Shown here piece after piece: positions 7,929 to 15,202 of a stretch of 64,000 nt of DNA. The notes under the pieces are model-generated. The model was not told the origin of the DNA. It worked only from the letters and a program-made list of their open reading frames with translations, and did not search any database. Source of the DNA: Lactonifactor longoviformis DSM 17459 (GTDB lineage: Bacteria; Bacillota; Clostridia; Lachnospirales; Lachnospiraceae); NCBI RefSeq assembly GCF_900129135.1, contig NZ_FQVI01000019.1, positions 1 to 64,000 of the forward strand. Reading direction: 5' to 3'. Both the position numbers and the translations under genes were made by a program. How positions within the stretch are numbered: position 1 is the first letter of the stretch; each line of letters opens with the position of its first letter.

Positions 7929-9644
7929 ATGAAAGTTAAAATGACCATGCGGAAGAAAATTATTCTGTTTTTCCTCTGCCTTGTAGCGATTCCCATTCTT
8001 ATTATATATATTGTTGCCAGTAACCTGTTTATCAAAAGCGCCCAGAAGGATCTCAAGAACCTCTATGCCGCCAATATCAATGAGGTGGGGAAGAATATTG
8101 ATGTGTTCTTCAGCGATGCCCTGGACTTAACCCTGTATCCCCTCATGGAACAAAACCTGAGGACCTTTCTCACAGAGCCCCCCTCCAGTCCATCTTATCT
8201 GAAAGACAAAAAAAATGCCAGCGATATTCTCCTTTCTATGCCCTATGGATTTTCCTCTGGCATTCACGGCATTACACTCGCTAACATGGTACCGGATATG
8301 ATTGGTGTGGGATCTAACATCCGTCTGACCAAAGAGGATACGGAGGCCGCCAAAGAACAGAACGCATCTCCCAGCTGGGATTATTCCGCTGCCAGAGAGA
8401 AGAACGGATACCTATATCTCACCCGGCTGTTAAAAAATCCCAGCAATATCTCCCAGCACATTGGCTATATAAAGCTCTCCATCAGCTGCGCTAAGATAAA
8501 GGCTGCTATTGCGGAAAACCAGAAGGATGATCAAACCTCTTATTTTCTTCTCTCCCCGGGCAACGGATGTCTGGTAGAGTCAGATACCAGCCGACAGTCA
8601 GATTTCCCCAAAGAGGAGCTCTCGTATCAAAAACTATCTCAGCTGGCAGCTTCTGCGGAAAACAGTAAAATTATAAGCAACCGGATTCTCTCGGCCTACT
8701 CCATAGAGCACACGGATCTTATTATATACAGCATTACCAGGCCGGACGTCCTTACTGTGGTGAAGAAGACCTTTCTCTCCAACATGATGATTCTGTCTGT
8801 TCTGGTATTCGCCTTTTCCATCCTGCTGTCACTGGCCTTTGCGAAGATTATCACCAAGCCCATGGACATGCTGGGACGGCGCATGGCCTCCCTGTCCAAT
8901 GAAGACTTTTCCGTCCGTGTACCGGTAAAGGGGACAGATGAAATCTCTGTTCTCTCTCATCATTTCAATGAAATGGCTGAGAGGCTTGAATTTCTCTATA
9001 AAGAGGTTTACATGGGAGAATTAAAATTAAAGCAGTCCCAGCTTGATATGCTGCAGACCCAGATCAATCCCCATTTCCTCTACAATACGCTGGACACCAT
9101 CTACTGGATGGCCCAGATGGGAGATACCCAAAATGTAAGCACCATGGTTTCCAATATGTCGAAAATGATGCGTCTGACCCTCACGCCCAAGACAAACGAT
9201 AAAATCCCCTTGTCACAGGAGTTAGAACATCTTTCCTGCTATATAACCATTCAGCAGATACGCTACGGAAGCAAAGTCCAGTTCTTCCAGACCTGTCCGG
9301 AGAATCTCATGGATGAGTATGTTCTTAGCTTTCTTCTGCAGCCTTTGGTGGAAAATGCATTGGTCCACGGCCTGAAAAACAGCCTCCACGGCTTTGTCCG
9401 GGTTACCATCTATGAGGAAAACGGCAATATTATATATGAAGTAGCCAATACCGGCGAATTGATCTGTCCGGACGAGATCAGCGCCATCCTGGCCGACCCC
9501 ACAGATTCTCAGAAAGGGCTCGCCCTCAAAAATATCAGGGAGCGCCTCCGTCTGAAATATGGGGAAGCTTATCCAATGGAATATTATGTAGAAAAGGAAT
9601 GCAGTGTATTTAAAATCACGCAGCCAAAGGAGAGTACGATATGA
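7929..9644 (+). CDS. sensor histidine kinase, YesM type
   Basis: Membrane sensor kinase of 571 aa. TM1 lies near residues 10-30, an extracytoplasmic sensing region follows, TM2 is near 280-300, then HAMP, then the His_kinase domain with phospho-acceptor motif NPHFLYNTLD. The N-box of the ATPase domain is LVENALVHGL. The usual DxGxG nucleotide loop reads NTG here (EVANTGEL), so the adenine-binding Asp is replaced by Asn. The start is ATG 7929, seven bases after AGGAG; the ATG at 7923 would overlap that site. It is coupled to the response regulator by a 4-bp overlap. It probably senses the sugar carried by the divergent importer. Confidence 0.92.
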   Translation: MKVKMTMRKKIILFFLCLVAIPILIIYIVASNLFIKSAQKDLKNLYAANINEVGKNIDVFFSDALDLTLYPLMEQNLRTFLTEPPSSPSYLKDKKNASDILLSMPYGFSSGIHGITLANMVPDMIGVGSNIRLTKEDTEAAKEQNASPSWDYSAAREKNGYLYLTRLLKNPSNISQHIGYIKLSISCAKIKAAIAENQKDDQTSYFLLSPGNGCLVESDTSRQSDFPKEELSYQKLSQLAASAENSKIISNRILSAYSIEHTDLIIYSITRPDVLTVVKKTFLSNMMILSVLVFAFSILLSLAFAKIITKPMDMLGRRMASLSNEDFSVRVPVKGTDEISVLSHHFNEMAERLEFLYKEVYMGELKLKQSQLDMLQTQINPHFLYNTLDTIYWMAQMGDTQNVSTMVSNMSKMMRLTLTPKTNDKIPLSQELEHLSCYITIQQIRYGSKVQFFQTCPENLMDEYVLSFLLQPLVENALVHGLKNSLHGFVRVTIYEENGNIIYEVANTGELICPDEISAILADPTDSQKGLALKNIRERLRLKYGEAYPMEYYVEKECSVFKITQPKESTI

Positions 9645-11158
9645 TAAAGATACTGATTGCAGATGATGAAGATTTTATCCGGCACGGCATGCGCTACGCC
9701 ATTCCCTGGGAGGACAACGGCATGGAGGTCATAGGAGAAGCCGGCAACGGGGAGGAAGCTCTGCAGCTTGCGGTCCGCCTCCGGCCTGATATTGTCCTGG
9801 CAGATATCCAGATGCCCCTTATGGACGGTCTGGAGCTGGCCCAGCGGCTCAGAGAACTGCTGCCGGAAACCAGGGTAGTAATTCTCACTGCTTACGGAAA
9901 TACTGAGAATCTTACCAGCGCCATCGATGTCAAGGTAAGCGCCTTTCTTTTAAAGAGTGCAGACAGCAAAAAGATTCTGGAAACAGTAGTCAAAGTCAAA
10001 AAAGAAGCAGAGGCGGCTCAGGCCAGCTCTCATAAAGTTTCTCAGCTCAAAGATATCTATGAGGAAAACCGCCATCTGATTAAGGGCACCCTGCTCTCCC
10101 GGTTTTTGCAGAATCAGGTTTCCTATTCTCATTTTGCAAAAAAGGCGGGAAAAATCGGCCTGGATCTCTTTGCCTCTTCCTATGCACTGGCCCTGATCCG
10201 CACGGACAGTACAGATGAGAAGCTGGTTCTTGGCAGTCTGATCCAGCATTTTCTGCGTTTTCAGCCCTTTGCCTTTTTCATCCGGGATCAGCATGCCATT
10301 GTTATTCTGAATACAGAAGAATACCCTTTGGACCGGGATGCCATGGATGATATTCTCCCCGGTATACTTCCGGTCACCTTTGGCAATTCCATTGTTGTAA
10401 TGAGGGATGTTACTTCCGCGGAAGAATTCCCCCTTGTCTACACGGTTCTCACCCAGGCGCTGGAACACTGCTTTTGGAACATCGGGCAGCCCTATACCCT
10501 TCTCACCCCGGAACAGAGTTTTACCTCTGACGCAAAGATACAGCCCTACACCCATGAAAGTCAGCTTATAACAGCCATACTTTCCAGAGACTCCGGCCGG
10601 ATCCAGCAGCAGCTTCATACCTACTATTCCTACATGGAAGAGCATAAATGCTCCCGTCTGCTGTTTCTGGAATCGGTCAAACGGCTGGCGGTCCTGCTGG
10701 GAGCTGTCTCAGAGGATACCGGGGATATTCTGAAGATAAATGCGCTGATGGAAGAGATGGAAACCCCCCGGGAAATTATGGATCTCATTGCAAGCCTTGC
10801 CCTTCCCGCCAAAGCGGAACACCCTGCACATTCCCAGATTGAACCTGCGCTGCACTACATACACCAGCATTACACGGAAGATATCCATCTTGAGGACGCG
10901 GCGGGAGCTGCCTACCTATCCCCAGGCTATCTAAGCCGTATCTTTAAAGCGGAAACCGGCTATGCCTTTAAAGAGTATATCCACAGACTCCGTATTCAAA
11001 AGGCCCAGGATCTGGTGTGCGGCACAGATCTCAAATATTATGAGATAGCGGAACAGGTGGGATATAAGGATTACAAATATTTTTCCGCATACTTTAATAA
11101 AATTGCAGGATGCAGCGCAAAAGAATACCGGAACACTCACAGCCGCTCATCTGTATGA
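9641..11158 (+). CDS. AraC-type response regulator, YesN type
   Basis: A 505-aa regulator with an N-terminal receiver domain (phospho-acceptor Asp55 in LADIQMPLMDG; acidic pair in IADDED) and a C-terminal AraC double helix-turn-helix (about 400-500, with YLSPGYLSRIFKAETGYAFKE in two overlapping parts). Its ATG overlaps the kinase stop (ATGA), so the two are translationally coupled. It probably activates the divergent mannoside operon through the ATCCTAA repeats at 7801-7827. Its 3' end overlaps that of the convergent XRE gene by 22 bp, so there is no terminator between them. Confidence 0.93.
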   Translation: MIKILIADDEDFIRHGMRYAIPWEDNGMEVIGEAGNGEEALQLAVRLRPDIVLADIQMPLMDGLELAQRLRELLPETRVVILTAYGNTENLTSAIDVKVSAFLLKSADSKKILETVVKVKKEAEAAQASSHKVSQLKDIYEENRHLIKGTLLSRFLQNQVSYSHFAKKAGKIGLDLFASSYALALIRTDSTDEKLVLGSLIQHFLRFQPFAFFIRDQHAIVILNTEEYPLDRDAMDDILPGILPVTFGNSIVVMRDVTSAEEFPLVYTVLTQALEHCFWNIGQPYTLLTPEQSFTSDAKIQPYTHESQLITAILSRDSGRIQQQLHTYYSYMEEHKCSRLLFLESVKRLAVLLGAVSEDTGDILKINALMEEMETPREIMDLIASLALPAKAEHPAHSQIEPALHYIHQHYTEDIHLEDAAGAAYLSPGYLSRIFKAETGYAFKEYIHRLRIQKAQDLVCGTDLKYYEIAEQVGYKDYKYFSAYFNKIAGCSAKEYRNTHSRSSV

Positions 11159-11958
11159 GTCTCACCCTCCCTGCCCTTAATAAGCTGGGGGCAGGGGAGA
11201 TACTCTATGGAAACTTCATTTTTAATGACACCTATAAATTTCCCCATTCTCTTGCAGTCCAGTTTTTTAGTAATTACCATATCGTCTATGTTGCCGTTGA
11301 GCGATTTTAATAAATGTTTCTCTTTATAGTGATAGTACCTGCCAATATAGAGATACCCCTCCTTCAGAAACATCCAGATCTCCCCCTGCTTAGGCATAAC
11401 TTCATCTTCGTACCGGAATCCCAGAAAAGAGCCTCTGAAAAACTGAGGTTCCAGAGCATTGTCGCAGATGTGCACGCAAAAGGTACAGTCTCTGGTTAAT
11501 AAATTATTGTCTGCCACAATCATTTTTTCTATCTTGCTCTCATATTCCCCCAGCCCGTCCACTACGTTGGTGAACTCAAAACATCTGAGCCGGATCTTAT
11601 CCTCTGTTTTCAGATAGATCATGCGGTCATATTCCAAATCTATAATAAACTTAATATATTCCTTTATATGAGGCGCCAGCTGCTTCATCTTATATACATA
11701 TTCCTCGTACTGATAAGGAATTTTGGGCTCCCGGTCAGAGAATTCATCCATGGAACACCGGAGAGCAGAGGCAATGGACTGCATGGTTTCAAACCTGGGA
11801 TCCGGGGTATCCCCGCTGCTTATTTTTGCCAATGTACTCAGAGGAATCCTGCTTATTTTCGCCAATTCCTCCAGGGTATATCCCCGGTCCCGGCAAATCT
11901 TTTTAATCTTTTCCCTTTTCAATATATCAGCCCTTCCATATTTGGTATTTTTATACAT
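11137..11958 (-). CDS. XRE regulator with S24-like C-terminal domain
   Basis: A 273-aa DNA-binding protein. Residues 15-70 are a Cro/CI helix-turn-helix (YTLEELAKISRIPLSTLAKI). Residues about 160-250 resemble the LexA/CI S24 fold (DNALEPQFFRGSFLGF, then GEIWMFLKEGYLYIGRYY), but no Ser-Lys catalytic dyad is evident, so self-cleavage is doubtful. ATG 11958 lies 26 bases after a predicted transcription start but has no good ribosome binding site. A TTG at 11922 preceded by GGAAGGG is the alternative start, giving LKREKIKKI. It is divergent from the Spo0A-domain gene and overlaps its promoter, so auto- and cross-regulation are likely. Confidence 0.85.
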   Translation of the reverse strand: MYKNTKYGRADILKREKIKKICRDRGYTLEELAKISRIPLSTLAKISSGDTPDPRFETMQSIASALRCSMDEFSDREPKIPYQYEEYVYKMKQLAPHIKEYIKFIIDLEYDRMIYLKTEDKIRLRCFEFTNVVDGLGEYESKIEKMIVADNNLLTRDCTFCVHICDNALEPQFFRGSFLGFRYEDEVMPKQGEIWMFLKEGYLYIGRYYHYKEKHLLKSLNGNIDDMVITKKLDCKRMGKFIGVIKNEVSIEYLPCPQLIKGREGETHTDERL

Positions 11959-11968
11959 ATTGCGTGAA

Positions 11969-11998
11969 TTGACATTGATCGCTGCTCTTCTCTATAAT
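11969..11998 (+). promoter_or_regulatory. consensus promoter of the Spo0A-domain gene
   Basis: TTGACA (11969-11974), an 18-bp spacer and TATAAT (11993-11998) match both housekeeping boxes perfectly. The transcription start would be near 12005. The -10 box overlaps the -10 box of the minus-strand XRE promoter. Confidence 0.8.
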
Positions 11999-12019
11999 TT
12001 ACCATATGCGGTATCCCAA
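11991..12019 (-). promoter_or_regulatory. promoter of the XRE regulator gene
   Basis: On the minus strand TTGGGA (12014-12019), 17 bp and TATAGA (11991-11996) form a fair promoter. The predicted start near 11984 supports ATG 11958 as the gene start. Its -10 overlaps the plus-strand -10, so polymerase binding at the two promoters should be mutually exclusive. Confidence 0.6.
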
Positions 12020-12062
12020 GGTTATACAGAAACCGCCAAGAATAAGATGGAGGAACACTATA

Positions 12063-12578
12063 ATGGAAATGAAAACTCTGCAAATCGTATTTTCGGATGA
12101 CAAGATTTATAATGTTAGTTTAACTGACGAAAATGGAAAAGTAAACCAATTGTTGTCAGGACTACTGCAGATAGGCCAGGCAGCAGCAATACCGTCTCCT
12201 GCGGAGGCTTGTCCAGAGGATGAAAGCGTCTCCAACAATCTCACTCTCTTGCTGAATCATCTGGGACTGTCACCTAATCTGAAGGGTTACTATTATATCA
12301 AATATGCAGTTCTCCAGGTCATGAGGGAGCCCAGTCTTCTGGTAGGGATCACCAAAAAATTGTACCCCGAGATCGCAGACGAGTATCACACAACCACCGG
12401 CAGCGTGGAACGCTCCATCCGCCATGCCATTCAGATAGTCTGGCGCAGCGGCCACAAGGAGCGGTACTGCCGGCTGACCCACAGTACTATAACAGACAAG
12501 CCAACCAACAGTCAGTTCATAGGAATCCTGGCTGAATACATAAAAATTGCAAAGGCAAATGATATGGCTATCGGCTGA
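12063..12578 (+). CDS. stand-alone Spo0A C-terminal DNA-binding domain protein
   Basis: A 171-aa protein. From about residue 58 it aligns by eye with the Spo0A effector domain: NLTLLLNHLGLSPNLKGYYY, then ITKKLYPEIADEYHTT, then the recognition-helix region SVERSIRHAIQIVWRSG, then KPTNSQFIGILAEY. The first 57 residues are not a receiver domain, and there is no phospho-acceptor, so it cannot be controlled by the phosphorelay as Spo0A is. The start ATG 12063 has TGGAGGA nine bases before it; a longer frame has no such signal. It is monocistronic, with a consensus promoter and a strong terminator. It may compete at or extend the set of 0A boxes. That role is inference. Confidence 0.88.
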   Translation: MEMKTLQIVFSDDKIYNVSLTDENGKVNQLLSGLLQIGQAAAIPSPAEACPEDESVSNNLTLLLNHLGLSPNLKGYYYIKYAVLQVMREPSLLVGITKKLYPEIADEYHTTTGSVERSIRHAIQIVWRSGHKERYCRLTHSTITDKPTNSQFIGILAEYIKIAKANDMAIG

Positions 12579-12601
12579 AGAGCACTTTGGCCGGCAGTCT
12601 A

Positions 12602-12635
12602 AAAAAGGCAGATACCAAATGATATCTGCCTTTTT
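12602..12635. terminator. bidirectional intrinsic terminator
   Basis: AAAAAGGCAGATA (12602-12614) and TATCTGCCTTTTT (12623-12635) pair perfectly around an 8-nt loop, with A and T runs on the outside. It serves both the plus-strand Spo0A-domain gene and the convergent cell-wall protein gene, whose stop is 7 bases away. Confidence 0.9.
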
Positions 12636-12642
12636 ATCCTGT

Positions 12643-14892
12643 TTATCTGAATACGATAGAATTCAGGATTCCCGGAATATCTGCCTGCAGCTTCAGAATC
12701 TCTGCCTGCTGCTCCGGTCCGTAAGAGCCAATGGCGCTCTCCTTATCCTGTCCCGCTACAAACCACATGCCGGAATGCTGTCCCAGGTTTTTCGGATTCT
12801 TTAATTCCGCCATATAAAGCTCTGCTTCCTGCTTTGTCTTTGCTGCCACAACACCAAAAAGCGGCTCATAGTCATCCTCTCCGCTTTCGTTTTTGAAGGC
12901 AGCGGCATACATGGCGATCCACATCTTGTCAATGGCTCCGTACTGTACAGGCTCATCCCAGGATTCCGGTACTGTCATATAAAAATATTTTGTCACTACC
13001 CGGTCTAAGTCGAAGTCTATATCGTCATCACCTAATTTCATCCATACGCCGTCGCTGTCTACATAATAACCGTCCGGGGTATATCTGGATACATACATAG
13101 CTCCGCTTGCTCCTACGTAGTAGCTGCCAATCCAGCGGTTCGCGGCCATTGCCCCTGAAGAATTGAGATAATACCAGGTCTTTCCGTCCTTTATCCACCC
13201 GGTAGCCATCGCCCCGTTCTCTTTAAAGTAATACCAGGTGCTTCCCACCTGACACCAGCCCGCAGCCATGGCTCCGCTGCTCTTCAGATAATACCATGTA
13301 TTCCCCTGCTTCAGCCAGCCTGTCTGCATCGCTCCGCTTCCGTTGGCATAATACCAGGTCTTTCCGTCCTGATACCAGCCTGTCGCCATGGAGCCGTCTG
13401 CTTTCATATAATACCAGATCTTGCCCTGCTTCAGCCAGCCCGTCTGCATGGCTCCGTTTGCCTTCAGATAATACCAGGTATTTCCTGATTTTATCCAGCC
13501 TGTCTGCATCACTCCGCTTCCGTTGGAATAGTACCAAGTCTTTCCATCCTGATACCAGCCTGTCGCCATAGATCCGTCTGCTTTCAGGTAATACCAGGTG
13601 CTTCCCTGCTTCAGCCAGCCTGTCTTCATCGCTCCGCTGTTGTCAGAATAATACCACTTTCCTCCTGCCATATACCAGCCGGCGGCCATAGATCCGTCAC
13701 CCCGCAGATAGTACCAGGTATTCCCCAGTTTCAGCCAGCCCGTCTGCATGGCTCCGCTGTTGTCGGAATAATACCACTTTCCGCCCGCCTGGTACCAGCC
13801 GGTGGCCATAGCTCCGTCACCCTTCAGATAATACCAGGTATTCCCCAGTCTCAGCCAGCCCGTTACCATGTAGCCGGAATCATTGAAATAGTACCATTTG
13901 TTGTCAATGAGATCCCATTGGTTCACAGGATAGGTGCCGTCTGAATAAAGATACCACCAGCCTGTCTTATTCTGTTTCCATCCGCCAGTCTTCACCGGGG
14001 GAGTTGTCTGCTTCTCAATGCTAATCTCTTTCATGGCATTGGATAAATCATCAGCAAGCTTACCGCTTACCTCGGGAGCCGCAAAAGATACTCCTGCATA
14101 TAGTGTCTTTGTATATTCATCTTTAAGCCATTCTGTAGACTCAATTCTTCCCCCGCTAATCTCACTATATCCTTCCGCCAGATATATGTTATTGTCAGTC
14201 GGTTCCGCATCCTCGGACTCTTTATGCCGCACAACAAGCATAGCAGGCATATCTCCTTCTGCTTTTACATACACCCTCCCGGCTTCCAGTATAAAGGAAC
14301 CCTCGGTCCATATGCCTGTCCATTCCTGTGATCCAACATAGAGAGTGCTTCCTTTTCCTTTAACAATAATATCTTTATCAGCTGCTATAGCTTCATTTAC
14401 GCTGTTTACAGTGAGATGTGCATTTGTCAGAAGAAGTTCCCCGCCTACGTACATTCCTACCTCTGTATTCAGGTAAAGAGAGCCTTCTCCCTCAATGTCT
14501 ATACTTCCTGAGACATTTATTCCTGAAATAGCAGCTTCACCCAGATCAGCCTGTATCTCATTTGTCCCGTTCAGACGCAGACTCAGGTTCATCGGTTCGC
14601 CTGAAGAATCTTCTGCATAAATACCAAAATCTCCCACAGCCCCTGTATTAATCACAGCTTCTTCCAATGTAAGGATCCCGCTTGCAGGATCATATTTAGC
14701 AGTGCCCTCGCCGCACGGCACTGTATTATCTTCTGCCTCCAATATGTTCTGTCCGTTTACCCACAGCACTTTATCCGGCTCTGCCGCCCTTACCGTTGCC
14801 GGCAGTACTGCTATTCCAATCAGGACAGCCATCGCCGCCAGGCATTTCCCTAAGAATGTTCTTTTTACCTTTTCTTTACTCCGGTTGTTCAT
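12643..14892 (-). CDS. secreted cell-wall-binding repeat protein (copy 1)
   Basis: A 749-aa exported protein. An N-terminal signal peptide (basic region, then LAAMAVLIGIAVLPATVRA) is followed by a domain of about 270 residues opening with VLWVNGQNILEAEDNTVPCG and rich in short beta repeats (LTVNS, IVKGKGSTL), similar in style to Cthe_2159-type carbohydrate-binding domains. Next come about 14 cell-wall-binding repeats of roughly 20 residues (GWxxxGxTWYYLxxxGAMxTGW), and a C-terminal domain of about 130 residues containing YFYMTVPESWDEPVQYG and LGQHSGMWFVAG. The second of two ATG codons is preferred for its spacing to AGGAGG. The upstream gene is a clear paralog. Attachment to choline-like or other wall polymers is the family role; the C-terminal domain function is unknown. 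Confidence 0.88.
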   Translation of the reverse strand: MNNRSKEKVKRTFLGKCLAAMAVLIGIAVLPATVRAAEPDKVLWVNGQNILEAEDNTVPCGEGTAKYDPASGILTLEEAVINTGAVGDFGIYAEDSSGEPMNLSLRLNGTNEIQADLGEAAISGINVSGSIDIEGEGSLYLNTEVGMYVGGELLLTNAHLTVNSVNEAIAADKDIIVKGKGSTLYVGSQEWTGIWTEGSFILEAGRVYVKAEGDMPAMLVVRHKESEDAEPTDNNIYLAEGYSEISGGRIESTEWLKDEYTKTLYAGVSFAAPEVSGKLADDLSNAMKEISIEKQTTPPVKTGGWKQNKTGWWYLYSDGTYPVNQWDLIDNKWYYFNDSGYMVTGWLRLGNTWYYLKGDGAMATGWYQAGGKWYYSDNSGAMQTGWLKLGNTWYYLRGDGSMAAGWYMAGGKWYYSDNSGAMKTGWLKQGSTWYYLKADGSMATGWYQDGKTWYYSNGSGVMQTGWIKSGNTWYYLKANGAMQTGWLKQGKIWYYMKADGSMATGWYQDGKTWYYANGSGAMQTGWLKQGNTWYYLKSSGAMAAGWCQVGSTWYYFKENGAMATGWIKDGKTWYYLNSSGAMAANRWIGSYYVGASGAMYVSRYTPDGYYVDSDGVWMKLGDDDIDFDLDRVVTKYFYMTVPESWDEPVQYGAIDKMWIAMYAAAFKNESGEDDYEPLFGVVAAKTKQEAELYMAELKNPKNLGQHSGMWFVAGQDKESAIGSYGPEQQAEILKLQADIPGILNSIVFR
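13080..13960 (-). repeat. in-gene tandem repeats coding cell-wall-binding motifs
   Basis: The coding strand repeats every 60-63 bp, with near-identical blocks (for example AATACCAGGT and CCAGCCTGTC recurring on the plus strand). Alternate units are more alike than neighbours, so a two-unit block of about 120 bp has been copied. Such DNA can gain or lose units by recombination. Confidence 0.8.
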
Positions 14893-15147
14893 CATTTTCC
14901 TCCTTCATCTCCTTGTTTTTTATATAACAGCATAAACCAAGACCTTCCGACCTTTTCCACTCATCTCCTCCTCAGTTTCTTTTATGATTTATGCTCTATA
15001 TCGTGATTTTCTACTGTACAAGAAAACTCACACTACTAAGTTCTATTATATAAGATATATGTAAAAAATGCATTATATTTTTTACTTTTTTATGTATAAT
15101 TTGTGCATTTTATGGAATTTCAGTACATCAACGTAACTCCCAGACAA
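14893..15147 (-). promoter_or_regulatory. control region of cell-wall protein copy 1
   Basis: This is an AT-rich intergenic stretch without a gene. A perfect TATAAT on the minus strand (plus-strand 15045-15050) is the best -10 candidate, with a weak -35 (TGCATT) 16 bp upstream. A long leader of about 145 bases would precede the ATG. I see no recognisable riboswitch in it. Confidence 0.35.
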
Positions 15148-15189
15148 AGAAACAGCAGGACAACCACCCAAGCTTGTCCTGCTGTTTCT
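15148..15189 (-). terminator. intrinsic terminator of cell-wall protein copy 2
   Basis: AGAAACAGCAGGACAA (15148-15163) pairs perfectly with its complement at 15174-15189, a 16-bp stem with a 10-nt loop. It begins 14 bases past the stop codon, and a T-rich tail follows on the minus strand. Copies 1 and 2 are therefore separate transcription units. Confidence 0.85.
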
Positions 15190-15202
15190 CTCATTTCCCT
15201 TA

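Noticed and set aside
8001-9000. Minus-strand frames inside the YesM kinase
   Set aside because: Shadows of a complete kinase with all domains in order.
13080-13960. Regular 60-63-bp repeats as a CRISPR array
   Set aside because: The repeats are in frame inside a gene, code for the wall-binding motif, have no spacers, and no cas genes are near.
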